Positions 36,213 to 47,371 are shown, counted from the first letter of the stretch. The stretch is DNA of 64,000 bases from an uncultured SAR86 cluster bacterium (GCA_902554355.1 CACDOC010000002.1:21626-85625), one strand, 5' to 3'. Program-made: numbers and translations. Notes: generated from the sequence alone by a model not told the origin.

Positions 36213-38579
36213 TTAATCCTCTGGAGGTGGTGGTATTAAAACTTCTCTATTTCCATTTGTAGCCATAGGACTTACAACACCAGCTTCTTCCATAGTTTCT
36301 ATTATTCTTGCTGCCCTGTTGTAGCCCACCCTTAACCTTCTTTGCACTGCAGAAATTGAAGCTCTTCTAGACTGAGCTACAAATGCCACTGCCTCGTCGT
36401 ATAGCTCATCCTTTTCTCCATCATCGTCTTCATCAGAAGTTATTCCAGGCATACCAGTTACAGCGCCCTCTTCTTTGGTTACTTCATCTAAGTATTCGGC
36501 CTTACCTCTTTGACGCCAATCGTCAGCAACTCTCTGAACTTCATCATCTCCAACAAAAGCACCGTGTACTCTTTGAGGAATTGAGGTACCAGGAGCTAAA
36601 TACAGCATATCTCCCTTGCCTAATAGTTGTTCTGCTCCTCCTTGATCTAGTATGACCCTAGAATCCATCTTTGAAGCTACTTGAAATGCTACTCTTGAGG
36701 ATATATTTGCCTTAATTAGACCTGTAATGACATCTACTGAAGGTCTCTGGGTGGCAAGGAGCATATGAATTCCAGCAGCACGAGCTTTTTGTGCAATTCT
36801 CGCAATTAACTGTTCTGCAGTTTTGCCTACAACCATCATTAGATCTGCTAATTCATCTACTGCTAATACAATCAAAGGAAGCTCTTCAAGATCAGGTGCC
36901 TCTTCACCTTCTTCAGCTTCATTTATTTTCCAAGTTGGATCTTTAACGGGTGAACCTGAAGAATTAGCTTCAGCAATTTTCTTGTTATATCCATTTAAAT
37001 TTCTGACTCCAAGATGTGCCATCAATTTATACCTTCTTTCCATCTCATTAACACACCATCGCAATCCACTAGAGGCTTCTTTCATGTCTGTTATTACTGG
37101 TGCAAGTAAATGGGGTATATCTTCATAAACAGATAATTCCAACATCTTTGGATCAATCAATATTAAACGCACTTGTTCGGGACTAGCTTTGTACAAAATA
37201 CTTATAAGCATCGAATTTATTGCTACTGACTTTCCTGATCCTGTAGTTCCCGCTACTAATAGATGAGGCATAGAAGCTAGATCAGCAACTATTGCTTCCC
37301 CGCTTATATCTTTTCCAAGTGCTACTGTTATGGGGCTCTTCGAATCGTCATAGACTTTACTAGATAAGACTTCACTCAATAAAACTGGTTGTCTATCTTC
37401 TCTAGGTACCTCAATTCCTATAGTATCTCTGCCTTCTATGACTTCAACGATTCTTACGCTAGTTTTGGCTAAAGATCGAGCAAGATCTTTGCTGATATTA
37501 GATACTTGATTTACTTTTAGTCCGCTGGGTAATTTTAATTCTAGACGTATAACTACTGGACCAGGTTGAATTGATTCTACGGTTACGTCATTAATGTTAT
37601 ATTCAGAAAGTTTCGATATCACTAATTCACCTAATTGTCTTAATGAGTTTTCAGAAGTCTCATCAGATGATTCTTGAGATTTCTCATCCAATAAAGAAAG
37701 TTTAGGCGGTTGAGATGGTTCCTTATATTCAAATAATTCCGTTTGTTTTTCAACTTCCGCACGCTTACTTGTTTCTAAAACTGGTTTAGTCTTAATTACT
37801 TCAGCTGGTTTTGATTTAGCCTTTTCCTTCGTTTTTACAACAACCTTTTCTTGCCTTTCAGCTTTCTCTTTTTTTAATTGTTGTTTTTCCTTTAAGGCAT
37901 TTAAAAAATTCGAAATACTTTCACCGAACGTAGATCCAGAAGAAATTAAAACCTCTTGAGTTTTAGAAATTAGAGCAACCCAAGACACTTCTAAAGAAAG
38001 CGTAAGGCCCAACAACAATAAGGCAATGAATAATAATAAGCTTCCTATGAAGCTAAGTGGCGTAATAAAAATTGAAGATAATTTTAAACCAATTAACCCT
38101 CCTCCTTCTTCAGGAAGAAAACTAATACCTGGTTCTAGGATTAAAGAAAAAAGAGTACATCCTGCTAAAACAACTAAGACCCACCCGAATATCTTTATAC
38201 CTAATAAGCCAGTATAAATATCAGAAAAAGGAACCCTGTGCTTAGAAATGAAAAAATGTCTAATTAAAGGCCACAACAACCAATAAACAACAATAAATGA
38301 CATGTAACCAAGAAAAGTGAACAAGAAGTCGCTTATGTAGGCACCCCAGCTACCCACGGCATTAGTTACTTGATATTCTTCAGACGAACTACTAGTAAAT
38401 AGTTGAGTATTCCATCCTATGTCCTTAGTAGAAAAAGTAGATAAAGCCAACAAAATAAAAATGCCAAAAAAACCTTGGATGATTAACCAAGAATCTAATA
38501 TGAGTTTATTTAAACGGATGCGGGACACTGAAACCGCCTGATTGACCGGTTTCTTTGTTGCTTGAGATTTTTTTACCAC
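36213..38579 (-). CDS. ftsK: DNA translocase FtsK
   Basis: GTTGSGKSVAINSMLISILYKASPEQVRLILIDPKMLELSVYEDIPHLLAPVITDM, N-terminal TM segments and C-terminal gamma domain. Confidence 0.97.
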   Translation of the reverse strand: MVKKSQATKKPVNQAVSVSRIRLNKLILDSWLIIQGFFGIFILLALSTFSTKDIGWNTQLFTSSSSEEYQVTNAVGSWGAYISDFLFTFLGYMSFIVVYWLLWPLIRHFFISKHRVPFSDIYTGLLGIKIFGWVLVVLAGCTLFSLILEPGISFLPEEGGGLIGLKLSSIFITPLSFIGSLLLFIALLLLGLTLSLEVSWVALISKTQEVLISSGSTFGESISNFLNALKEKQQLKKEKAERQEKVVVKTKEKAKSKPAEVIKTKPVLETSKRAEVEKQTELFEYKEPSQPPKLSLLDEKSQESSDETSENSLRQLGELVISKLSEYNINDVTVESIQPGPVVIRLELKLPSGLKVNQVSNISKDLARSLAKTSVRIVEVIEGRDTIGIEVPREDRQPVLLSEVLSSKVYDDSKSPITVALGKDISGEAIVADLASMPHLLVAGTTGSGKSVAINSMLISILYKASPEQVRLILIDPKMLELSVYEDIPHLLAPVITDMKEASSGLRWCVNEMERRYKLMAHLGVRNLNGYNKKIAEANSSGSPVKDPTWKINEAEEGEEAPDLEELPLIVLAVDELADLMMVVGKTAEQLIARIAQKARAAGIHMLLATQRPSVDVITGLIKANISSRVAFQVASKMDSRVILDQGGAEQLLGKGDMLYLAPGTSIPQRVHGAFVGDDEVQRVADDWRQRGKAEYLDEVTKEEGAVTGMPGITSDEDDDGEKDELYDEAVAFVAQSRRASISAVQRRLRVGYNRAARIIETMEEAGVVSPMATNGNREVLIPPPPED

Positions 38580-38660
38580 TAAGAACTATAAGTTTTACTT
38601 ATTGTATAGATAATTTCAAAGATGTTCTAATCTAGAATGCCTAATTTAGATAGTCCAAGC

Positions 38661-40395
<1,735 letters not shown>

Positions 40396-41376
40396 TTAAG
40401 CTGATTTACTGTTTAAAGCCTTTTTAGCTTCTTGATATTCCTCAACTAAAGCATCCACTGCTTCTTTTACAGTAGGTACATCATGAAGATTGCCAATGCC
40501 CTGGCCAGATCCCCATATATCTTTCCATGCTTTTTTTTGGTTGTCTCCACCTGCTCCTGAAGATCCAAAATTCATATCATGTTTGTCCGCGTAAGGTAGA
40601 TTATCAGGATCAAGACCTGCATTAACTACACTGGGTTTGAGATAGTTTCCATGCACGCCTGTAAAGGTTGGAGTGTACATAATGTCATTTGCCTGACTAT
40701 CTACAATCATGTCTTTGTACCCTTGAGAAGCATTAGCCTCTTGGGTAGCTATAAACCTAGTACCAATATAAGCAAAATCTGCACCCATAGCTTGTGCTGA
40801 TAAAACAGATGCTCCGTGAGAAATACTTCCTGAAAGAGCAACCGGTCCATCAAAAAATTCTCTAACTTCTCTAACAAGCGCAAAAGGACTTAATGCTCCA
40901 GCGTGACCACCTGCTCCAGCACAAACTAATATCAGACCATCTGCTCCTTCATCTATAGCTTTTTTAGCGTGCCTTATATTAATTACATCATGCATAACAG
41001 CACCGCCGTAACTATGCACAGCATCAACAACAAATTTAGGTGCTCTTAAGCTAGTAATAACTATAGGAACTTCATGTTCCACACATATACCCATATCATG
41101 CTCTAATCGATTGTTAGAGTGATGACAAATCTGATTGACAGCGTAAGGAGCAATAACTGCATCTGGATTTTCTGTTCTGAAATCTTCTAATTCCTTTTTC
41201 ATCATAGTAAGCCATTCTGAAAGTTTTTCTTCTGGTCTTGCATTCAATGCAGGAAATGAGCCCACCACTCCAGCCTTACACTGAGCTAATACTAGTTCCG
41301 GATAAGAGACGGTGAATAAAGGAGCTCCTATTACAGGTACTCTGGTTTTGTCTTTTAAAAAATTAACAACATCCAT
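40396..41376 (-). CDS. Nitronate monooxygenase family FMN protein (NMO-A)
   Basis: VPVIGAPLFTVSYPELVLAQCKAGVVGSFPALNARP...GAGGHAGALSPFALVREVREF...GADFAYIGTRFIAT. Confidence 0.92.
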   Translation of the reverse strand: MDVVNFLKDKTRVPVIGAPLFTVSYPELVLAQCKAGVVGSFPALNARPEEKLSEWLTMMKKELEDFRTENPDAVIAPYAVNQICHHSNNRLEHDMGICVEHEVPIVITSLRAPKFVVDAVHSYGGAVMHDVINIRHAKKAIDEGADGLILVCAGAGGHAGALSPFALVREVREFFDGPVALSGSISHGASVLSAQAMGADFAYIGTRFIATQEANASQGYKDMIVDSQANDIMYTPTFTGVHGNYLKPSVVNAGLDPDNLPYADKHDMNFGSSGAGGDNQKKAWKDIWGSGQGIGNLHDVPTVKEAVDALVEEYQEAKKALNSKSA

Positions 41377-41389
41377 ATTTTTTCCTATT

Positions 41390-41518
41390 TTATTGACTTG
41401 ATACCCAAAAAACTGCCATAGCAGTTAAAGTTAAGATAATTCCTACGGCAGCAAAAGCATCTACCTTACTATCCTGTTCTTTCATAAGTTCCTTTTCTTG
41501 CTCTGAATGCTCTTCCAT
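41390..41518 (-). CDS. Small single-TM protein, 42 aa, unannotated
   Basis: MEEHSEQEKELMKEQDSKVDAFAAVGIILTLTAMAVFWVSSQ*, 13 nt upstream of NMO-A and 8 nt after the preceding quinone-oxidoreductase gene; hydrophilic charged N-terminus plus one TM helix. Confidence 0.75.
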   Translation of the reverse strand: MEEHSEQEKELMKEQDSKVDAFAAVGIILTLTAMAVFWVSSQ

Positions 41519-41526
41519 TTTTTCTC

Positions 41527-42519
41527 CTAAGCTAAATTAACAACTATGCGTCCGACCTGACCACCTTGTAATATTGTTTGAATTTCGTCCTCCAACCCAT
41601 CTAAAGATACTTCCTTAGTAAGATTGCTTAAATCCAGTTTCCAATCGGAACTAAATTTTTGCCATATTTCAGATTTTTGCTCTAGAGGAATTTCAACAGA
41701 ATCTATTCCAATTAAAGCATTCCCTCTTAGTATAAAAGGAAAAATTGAACTTTCAAAAGAAGGTCCTCCAACTAGACCACTACATGCAACTGCTCCACCA
41801 GGAGTTAGTGAAGTTAGAAGTAAAGTTAGGATGTCTCCGCTCGCTACGTCTACCCCTAAATCCCAGATACTTTTGCCTATAGGTTTTCTAGCTATTTCCT
41901 CTAAGTCCTCCCTTAAAATTACTTCTGATGCTCCTAAGCCGTTTAGAAATTCTTTTTGTGTCTCCTTTCCAGTAACAGCTGTAACTTCGGAATTTAATTT
42001 AGTTAACAACATTAAGGCTATAGAGCCAACTCCTCCCGTTGATCCAGTAACAATTGATTTAGTTCCTTCAAAGCCCTTATTTCCCCTAAACGAATCTAAA
42101 GCATTAACTGAAAGACCGGCAGTCAATCCAGCAGTTCCAAGAGACATTGATTCTATTTCTGAGAGACCATTTGGAAGAGGAGTAGCCCATGTAGAAGGAA
42201 CTCTAATATATTGCCCAAAACCTCCAGCAGTATTCATGCCAAGGTCATATCCAGTTACTATGACTTTATCTCCTTCTTTAAAAGCTTTACTAGAAGTCTG
42301 TTGAATTTCACCTACAGCATCTATGCCTGGTGTGTGGGGATAATTTCTAGTTACGCCTGGCATGCCAGAAGCAGACATTGCATCCTTGTAATTTAATGAA
42401 GAATAGCTAACTTTAATAAGTAGATCGCCTTCTGGTAAATCATCAATATTCTTTTCTACTACAGAAAGTTTATTTCCTTCTTCAGTTTTAACAGACTCAA
42501 GCGCTTGATAAGTTGTCAT
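41527..42519 (-). CDS. MDR family zinc-independent quinone oxidoreductase, YhdH/AcuI-like (acryloyl-CoA reductase family)
   Basis: SSLNYKDAMSASGMPGVTRNYPHTPGIDAVGEI...VTGSTGGVGSIALMLL...GRIVVNL. Confidence 0.9.
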   Translation of the reverse strand: MTTYQALESVKTEEGNKLSVVEKNIDDLPEGDLLIKVSYSSLNYKDAMSASGMPGVTRNYPHTPGIDAVGEIQQTSSKAFKEGDKVIVTGYDLGMNTAGGFGQYIRVPSTWATPLPNGLSEIESMSLGTAGLTAGLSVNALDSFRGNKGFEGTKSIVTGSTGGVGSIALMLLTKLNSEVTAVTGKETQKEFLNGLGASEVILREDLEEIARKPIGKSIWDLGVDVASGDILTLLLTSLTPGGAVACSGLVGGPSFESSIFPFILRGNALIGIDSVEIPLEQKSEIWQKFSSDWKLDLSNLTKEVSLDGLEDEIQTILQGGQVGRIVVNLA

Positions 42520-43538
42520 GATATAAATCTATCCCTATTTACAATGTCATAAAATTTCAAAATTGATTTCTCAATAATCAGCTGAGTTGAAAAGGCAAAT
42601 TTCTCTGCTAAATTCTTTTTCTCAACATACTCAATTTCAAAGAGTTTCAATTTCTTTGAAAGACCTACTAAATAATCATCAGAAGTTCCTAAAGCATCTA
42701 TTAGCCCCACTTCGATGGCCCTTTCGCCTTGCCACACTTCACCAGTTGCTACTATTTTCGTATCAACTTGCGGTCTTTGTTCTTTCACAAAATCTTTAAA
42801 AATAAGATGTAAGTCTTCAAGCTCGGATTTAAATTTCTTTCTTCCAGCTTCGGTATTTTCTCCTAAGGTAGTTAAAGTTCTTTTAAATTCTCCTGCCGTG
42901 TGCATTTCAAAATCAATAGAATTCTTTTTTAGAAGACGGTGAAAATTAGGAAGTTGTGCAATAACTCCTATGGATCCAACTACAGCCCATGGGGCAGCAA
43001 TAATCTTAGTGGCAACACAAGACATTAGATAGCCTCCGCTAGCAGCAACTTTGTCAATACAAACGGTTAGCTTGATTTTGTTATCCACAAGACGTTTTAA
43101 TTCTGCAGCGCATAATCCATATGCGTATGCTGACCCTCCCCCGCTCTCTACTTTAATAACAACTTCTTTGCATTTAGTGTCAGAAAGTAAAATAGCATTT
43201 ATCTCATGTTTTAATTTAGCTACTTCTGATGCCTGTATATCTCCATTGAAATTTAAAACATAAACTGAATCTTCTTTAGAAGGTTTTTTATTATCTCTCT
43301 TCTGCTTTTTTTGAAGTTCTTTATTGTATTTTTTTAATTCCTTTGGGTTTAACTGAGAACTTCTTATAGAACTTCCCATTTCCTCATATTTTTTAGATAG
43401 ATTCTTAACAACTAAAGCACCTTTCGACGGAGTTTTGGATTTGGAAGATCCAATAATAATTAATAAAGGCAAAGTTATAGCTAAGGCTATAGTTATAACT
43501 TTTAAAAGGAAAACTCCGTAATCGGTTAAAAATTCCAT
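42516..43538 (-). CDS. sohB: Probable periplasmic/inner-membrane serine protease SohB
   Basis: VYVLNFNGDIQASEVAKLKHEINAIL...SGGGSAYAYGLCAAELKRL...DKVAASGGYLMSCVA peptidase S49. Confidence 0.93.
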   Translation of the reverse strand: MEFLTDYGVFLLKVITIALAITLPLLIIIGSSKSKTPSKGALVVKNLSKKYEEMGSSIRSSQLNPKELKKYNKELQKKQKRDNKKPSKEDSVYVLNFNGDIQASEVAKLKHEINAILLSDTKCKEVVIKVESGGGSAYAYGLCAAELKRLVDNKIKLTVCIDKVAASGGYLMSCVATKIIAAPWAVVGSIGVIAQLPNFHRLLKKNSIDFEMHTAGEFKRTLTTLGENTEAGRKKFKSELEDLHLIFKDFVKEQRPQVDTKIVATGEVWQGERAIEVGLIDALGTSDDYLVGLSKKLKLFEIEYVEKKNLAEKFAFSTQLIIEKSILKFYDIVNRDRFIS

Positions 43539-44306
43539 TTATTTGGGTTGCATTCTTATAGCACCATCCAATCTAATTGTTTCTCCATTCAAAAATGCGT
43601 TTTCTATTATGTGCTTAGATAATGCAGCGTATTCTTTTGGAATGCCAAGTCTCTTAGGAAACTGTGTCATTTCTATTAAAGGATTCTTAACTGTATCAGG
43701 CGCCATACTAAAAAGTGGGGTATCAAAAATTCCAGGAGCAATCGTATTAATTCTAATTCCCATTCTTGCTAAATCTCTGGCTATAGGTAAGGTCATTCCA
43801 ACTACTCCACCTTTACTTGCACTATAAGCAGCTTGTCCTATTTGACCATCATAAGCTGCTACCGATGCAGTATTGATAATAACACCGCATTCTCCATCAG
43901 CACTCGGTTCATTATTGCCCATTTCAACTGCAGCTAGCCTAAGAACGTTAAAAGTACCATTTAAATTAATATCAACCACTGTTTTAAAATAATCTAGAGG
44001 ATGGGCTCCATCACGTCCAACTGTCTTACTTGCGCTACCAATACCTGCGCAGTTAACAACTATATGAATCCCGCCAAACTTTTTAACAGTTTCATTAACG
44101 GCATTTTGTACTGAATCTTCGTCAGTAACATTTGCCACAACATAACTGCATTTATCTCCCAAACTCTCAGCAGCTTTCTTAGCGTTATCTTCATTGAGAT
44201 CTAGAAGCATTACATTGGCTCCCGATTCTACTAGCGTTTCAGCCGTAGCCATGCCTAAGCCGGAAGCTCCTCCGGTAATAAGTGCAACTTTATTTGAAAT
44301 TTCCAT
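43539..44306 (-). CDS. SDR family 3-hydroxyacyl-CoA dehydrogenase (type 2-like)
   Basis: ALITGGASGLGMATAETLVESGANVMLLDLNE...AAYDGQIGQAAYSASKGGVVGMTLPIARDLA. Confidence 0.93.
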   Translation of the reverse strand: MEISNKVALITGGASGLGMATAETLVESGANVMLLDLNEDNAKKAAESLGDKCSYVVANVTDEDSVQNAVNETVKKFGGIHIVVNCAGIGSASKTVGRDGAHPLDYFKTVVDINLNGTFNVLRLAAVEMGNNEPSADGECGVIINTASVAAYDGQIGQAAYSASKGGVVGMTLPIARDLARMGIRINTIAPGIFDTPLFSMAPDTVKNPLIEMTQFPKRLGIPKEYAALSKHIIENAFLNGETIRLDGAIRMQPK

Positions 44307-44408
44307 CTTGTCTCCTAATAATTAAAGCTTCAAAGGGGCGAAATATTACACGATATATAACCAGATAGACATACTTTAAGTCTAATTTGGATATGAATTT
44401 TTTCTAAT

Positions 44409-44425
44409 TGCACCACTATCGTGCA
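44409..44425. promoter_or_regulatory. NtrC-type enhancer site
   Basis: TGCACCACTATCGTGCA inside a perfect 8-bp-arm inverted repeat AATTGCAC-N7-GTGCAATT (44406-44428); close to TGCACC-N5-GGTGCA. Confidence 0.75.
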
Positions 44426-44452
44426 ATTCTCTCTATTACTTATTTATTTAAA

Positions 44453-44470
44453 TTGGCACAGGAGTTGCAT
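44453..44470 (+). promoter_or_regulatory. Sigma54 (-24/-12) promoter
   Basis: TTGGCACAGGAGTTGCAT = TGGCAC-N5-TTGCA, GG to GC spacing of 10 nt. Confidence 0.88.
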
Positions 44471-44518
44471 ATTAAGAATTGTAACTTAATTATTTTTTTT
44501 AAAATTGAAGGAGTACAA

Positions 44519-45139
44519 ATGAATAAATTTATAAAAATTGGGTTTCTTGCTTTACTTTCAAGTGTTGCAACCCTTCAAGCAGCAGAGTTTGAAAGTAATG
44601 TTGCTATGTCTAGTGATTATGTTTGGAGAGGTATGACTCAAACCTCTGAAGAACCCGCTATATCAGGTGGCTTTGATATTGCTGGTGAAAATGGTCTTTA
44701 TTTTGGAACTTGGGCTTCTAATGTCGAATTTGGCGATGGAGCTGCCCTAGAACTAGATTGGTATGCCGGTTATGCAGGTGAAACTGAAGCTGGACTAAGC
44801 TATGACGTAGGCTATCTTGCATTTACTTATCCTGGTGAAGATTCACTTGATTTTGAAGAGATATATCTTGGGCTCGGATACAGCTACTTCGGTTTAACAT
44901 TCTCATCAGGTCAAGATAGTGCGCCAGATAATACGGAGTTCTCTGTTGCATTAGGTGATACTGGACTCGGAGTAACTTACGGAGACTATGACGAATACGG
45001 TGAATACACAATCTTAAGCTATGATCTACCAGTCAGCTTTGCTGGTCTTAGTGTTTCACTATCTTGGAATGATTTTAGTGCTGCAGACTCTAGCGGTCTT
45101 GTAGATGAAGATACTTTCGTTATTACTTTCTCAATGTAA
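44519..45139 (+). CDS. TorF/Gcw_chp family putative porin
   Basis: Signal peptide MNKFIKIGFLALLSSVATLQAAEFE..., SSDYVWRGMTQTSEEPAISGGFDIAGENGLYFGTWASNV; SD GGAG at start. Track start (44408) is upstream of the predicted TSS. Confidence 0.93.
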   Translation: MNKFIKIGFLALLSSVATLQAAEFESNVAMSSDYVWRGMTQTSEEPAISGGFDIAGENGLYFGTWASNVEFGDGAALELDWYAGYAGETEAGLSYDVGYLAFTYPGEDSLDFEEIYLGLGYSYFGLTFSSGQDSAPDNTEFSVALGDTGLGVTYGDYDEYGEYTILSYDLPVSFAGLSVSLSWNDFSAADSSGLVDEDTFVITFSM

Positions 45140-45215
45140 ATGGACTTAACTCAATTTAAAAGGACTTAACTCCCCGTTAAGAAAGCATCTTTTACCCCCA
45201 TTTAGGATGCTAAAT

Positions 45216-45245
45216 AAAAGGTCAGAGCTCCCCTCTGACCTTTTT
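45216..45245 (+). terminator. Intrinsic terminator overlapping 3' end of the convergent CDS
   Basis: GGTCAGAG (45220-45227) / CTCTGACC (45233-45240) + TTTTT. Confidence 0.9.
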
Positions 45246-46358
45246 CTTATTAAACATCGGCCTAACGTATGTCTCTAAACATTCATTTCTTACTCTTTCT
45301 TCAATTCCATCAAAGCGCTTAAGGAATTTATTTTCTTGATCAGAATCTATTTGACTCTCATCAAAGTAATTAAAGGTGGGGTCTGTGAAGGATAATGCTT
45401 TTGCAGCAATATGGGAGGTCGGCCAGATTTTATAGTTAGTCAATATATCTTGTTCAATCTTTGCAGAAAGGTCTTCAACAACGTCCCCTTCAAAATCTAT
45501 AGGTTCACAAATATGTAAATGTACTCTTCCTTTATTTCCAAATAAACCTTTAGCTAATTCCTCTAAATCACTTTTATTAATTTCTTCTAAAGTCATCGTT
45601 TCATGATGATCCCACCCCGTTGCTTTAATTATATCCAGAGGATCATATTCATATGAGATTGATATAGGTATGATATTTGTTGTCTTTACCCATTCGGAAA
45701 AACTTAATTCTTTTCTTTTACATAGATAAAGCATTTTAAGAATAGCCACGTCACTAAAATCATTTCCATCATTCGCTCTTCCTTCTTTCTGAGCTATCCA
45801 AATGCTTTCCTTATCTTTAAATAATGAATGATCAATATATTTAGATAATTTAGTTAATCTCTTTAAAGTCTCTTTAATTCCATGTATATCTCTATGAACT
45901 ACAAAACTTTTATTTAACCTCATCAAAATTTCTGCAAAATTCCCATCAAGGAGATTATCACCGATAGCAATTCTTACAGTTTCTTTATTCTCTTGATAAA
46001 GAAGAAAATTTAAAAAGGCTGCATCTAAAGCAATATCTCTATGGTTTCCAATATAAATAGATGGGTCGGTAGAAAGATTCTCTTCTCCAGAAAAAGTAAA
46101 GCCGTCAGTGGTACGGTTTATCATTTCTTCTACGTATGGTGCCAAACTTGATTGGAACTCTTTAATGCTTTTTGCAGATTGAAAAGACGTTTTGAATTTA
46201 CTCTTAATAAATATCTCAATTAATCCAGAAAAGATCTTTGAAGAAGAAGGATACAAGAAATGAGCTAATGTCTTAAAAAATAATTTATTGCTGATAAGGT
46301 TATCAATTTGGTAGCTAACCTCTTTATCTGTATAAGGACTTATATCTCTAAAATCCAT
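45222..46358 (-). CDS. Glycerolipid acyltransferase-like protein
   Basis: YIGNHRDIALDAAFLNFLL (NHxxxxD-like motif) ...WIAQKEGRANDGNDFSDVAILKM. Confidence 0.8.
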   Translation of the reverse strand: MDFRDISPYTDKEVSYQIDNLISNKLFFKTLAHFLYPSSSKIFSGLIEIFIKSKFKTSFQSAKSIKEFQSSLAPYVEEMINRTTDGFTFSGEENLSTDPSIYIGNHRDIALDAAFLNFLLYQENKETVRIAIGDNLLDGNFAEILMRLNKSFVVHRDIHGIKETLKRLTKLSKYIDHSLFKDKESIWIAQKEGRANDGNDFSDVAILKMLYLCKRKELSFSEWVKTTNIIPISISYEYDPLDIIKATGWDHHETMTLEEINKSDLEELAKGLFGNKGRVHLHICEPIDFEGDVVEDLSAKIEQDILTNYKIWPTSHIAAKALSFTDPTFNYFDESQIDSDQENKFLKRFDGIEERVRNECLETYVRPMFNKKKVRGEL

Positions 46359-47314
46359 TAAATATTCTTTATGAGAAAGTTAATGATTGCGCTTCCTACC
46401 TCTGTAGGTTGTCTATACGTAATATCGTGAGTTCCTTCTTCTATTGTTAATAATTCCGAGTGAGGTATACATTCTTTTAGGTTCTTACTCGAATTATAAG
46501 GAACAATTCCATCAATTTTTCCCCAGGCAACAAAAGTAGGAATGTTTAAGTTTCCTACATCTTTGTACATTCTTCTACAATCTAATAAATTAAAGTGTCT
46601 AACCGTTGAAAGCAATGATTCCGTAAAACCTTTGAACAATAACTGTTTATTGAAGTTCTCTAAAAATTCTTTTTCATTTATTGATAAAGGGTCATCGCTA
46701 TAGGAAGTCTCTGACATCCTGCCCACTCCATAAATTCTGTTATTAAAAACATGCCAAAACCATTCTCCTATTATCGGTTTAATGGTCCAACTATTAACAC
46801 CAGACATTGCCTGTTGAAAACCTGCAGGGGCAATTAAAGACATTGATTTTGTTAGTTTGGGATATTTTTCTGCAAAATAGCCAACTATAGGCCCACCCAT
46901 AGAGTAACCGATTAAGTGCACCTTGCTTTCTATTTCCTGATCGTCAATTAATTCTTTTAAAGACCTTACATATAATTCTTTATCGTAATTAGTGCTTGGC
47001 CTTTCAGAAAAACCTCTTCCAAAATGATCATAAACAAGAACTTTGAAGCCTGCATTGCAGAAATTATCAATTAAACCTCCCCAAACAAAACTAGGAGTAG
47101 AAAAGCCATGAACTAATACAATGGATTCTCCGTTTGAATCTTCTTTCTTAGGATGAAACCATCTGTAAAAAATATTACCGTCTGATAGTTTGGCCCAATC
47201 ACCTTCTTCGGGTATATCAGATCTTTTAATTTTTTTTAGTCCGACCGTCTTAAAGAAATACGGTAGGTATAAAACCAATAATAAAACAACTGTTGTTATT
47301 AATAATGACTCCAT
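46358..47314 (-). CDS. Alpha/beta hydrolase
   Basis: IVLVHGFSTPSFVWGGLIDNFCNAGFKVLVYDHFGRGFSERP...HLIGYSMGGPIVGYFAEKYP. Confidence 0.93.
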   Translation of the reverse strand: MESLLITTVVLLLVLYLPYFFKTVGLKKIKRSDIPEEGDWAKLSDGNIFYRWFHPKKEDSNGESIVLVHGFSTPSFVWGGLIDNFCNAGFKVLVYDHFGRGFSERPSTNYDKELYVRSLKELIDDQEIESKVHLIGYSMGGPIVGYFAEKYPKLTKSMSLIAPAGFQQAMSGVNSWTIKPIIGEWFWHVFNNRIYGVGRMSETSYSDDPLSINEKEFLENFNKQLLFKGFTESLLSTVRHFNLLDCRRMYKDVGNLNIPTFVAWGKIDGIVPYNSSKNLKECIPHSELLTIEEGTHDITYRQPTEVGSAIINFLIKNI

Positions 47315-47371
47315 AACAAATAAGAATAACTAATTGAAAACACTTGAGATAGTGTTATTTTACTTCTTGAT

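Noticed and set aside
41624-42304. 226-aa + strand ORF antisense to the AcuI-like gene
   Set aside because: Length is notable, but sequence is Pro/Ser-rich shadow translation of a conserved MDR protein; no independent signal or domain.
44408-44518. N-terminal extension of the TorF ORF in the track (MHHYRAILSITYLFKL...)
   Set aside because: It translates the sigma54 promoter and 5' UTR; signal peptide and SD place the start at 44519.
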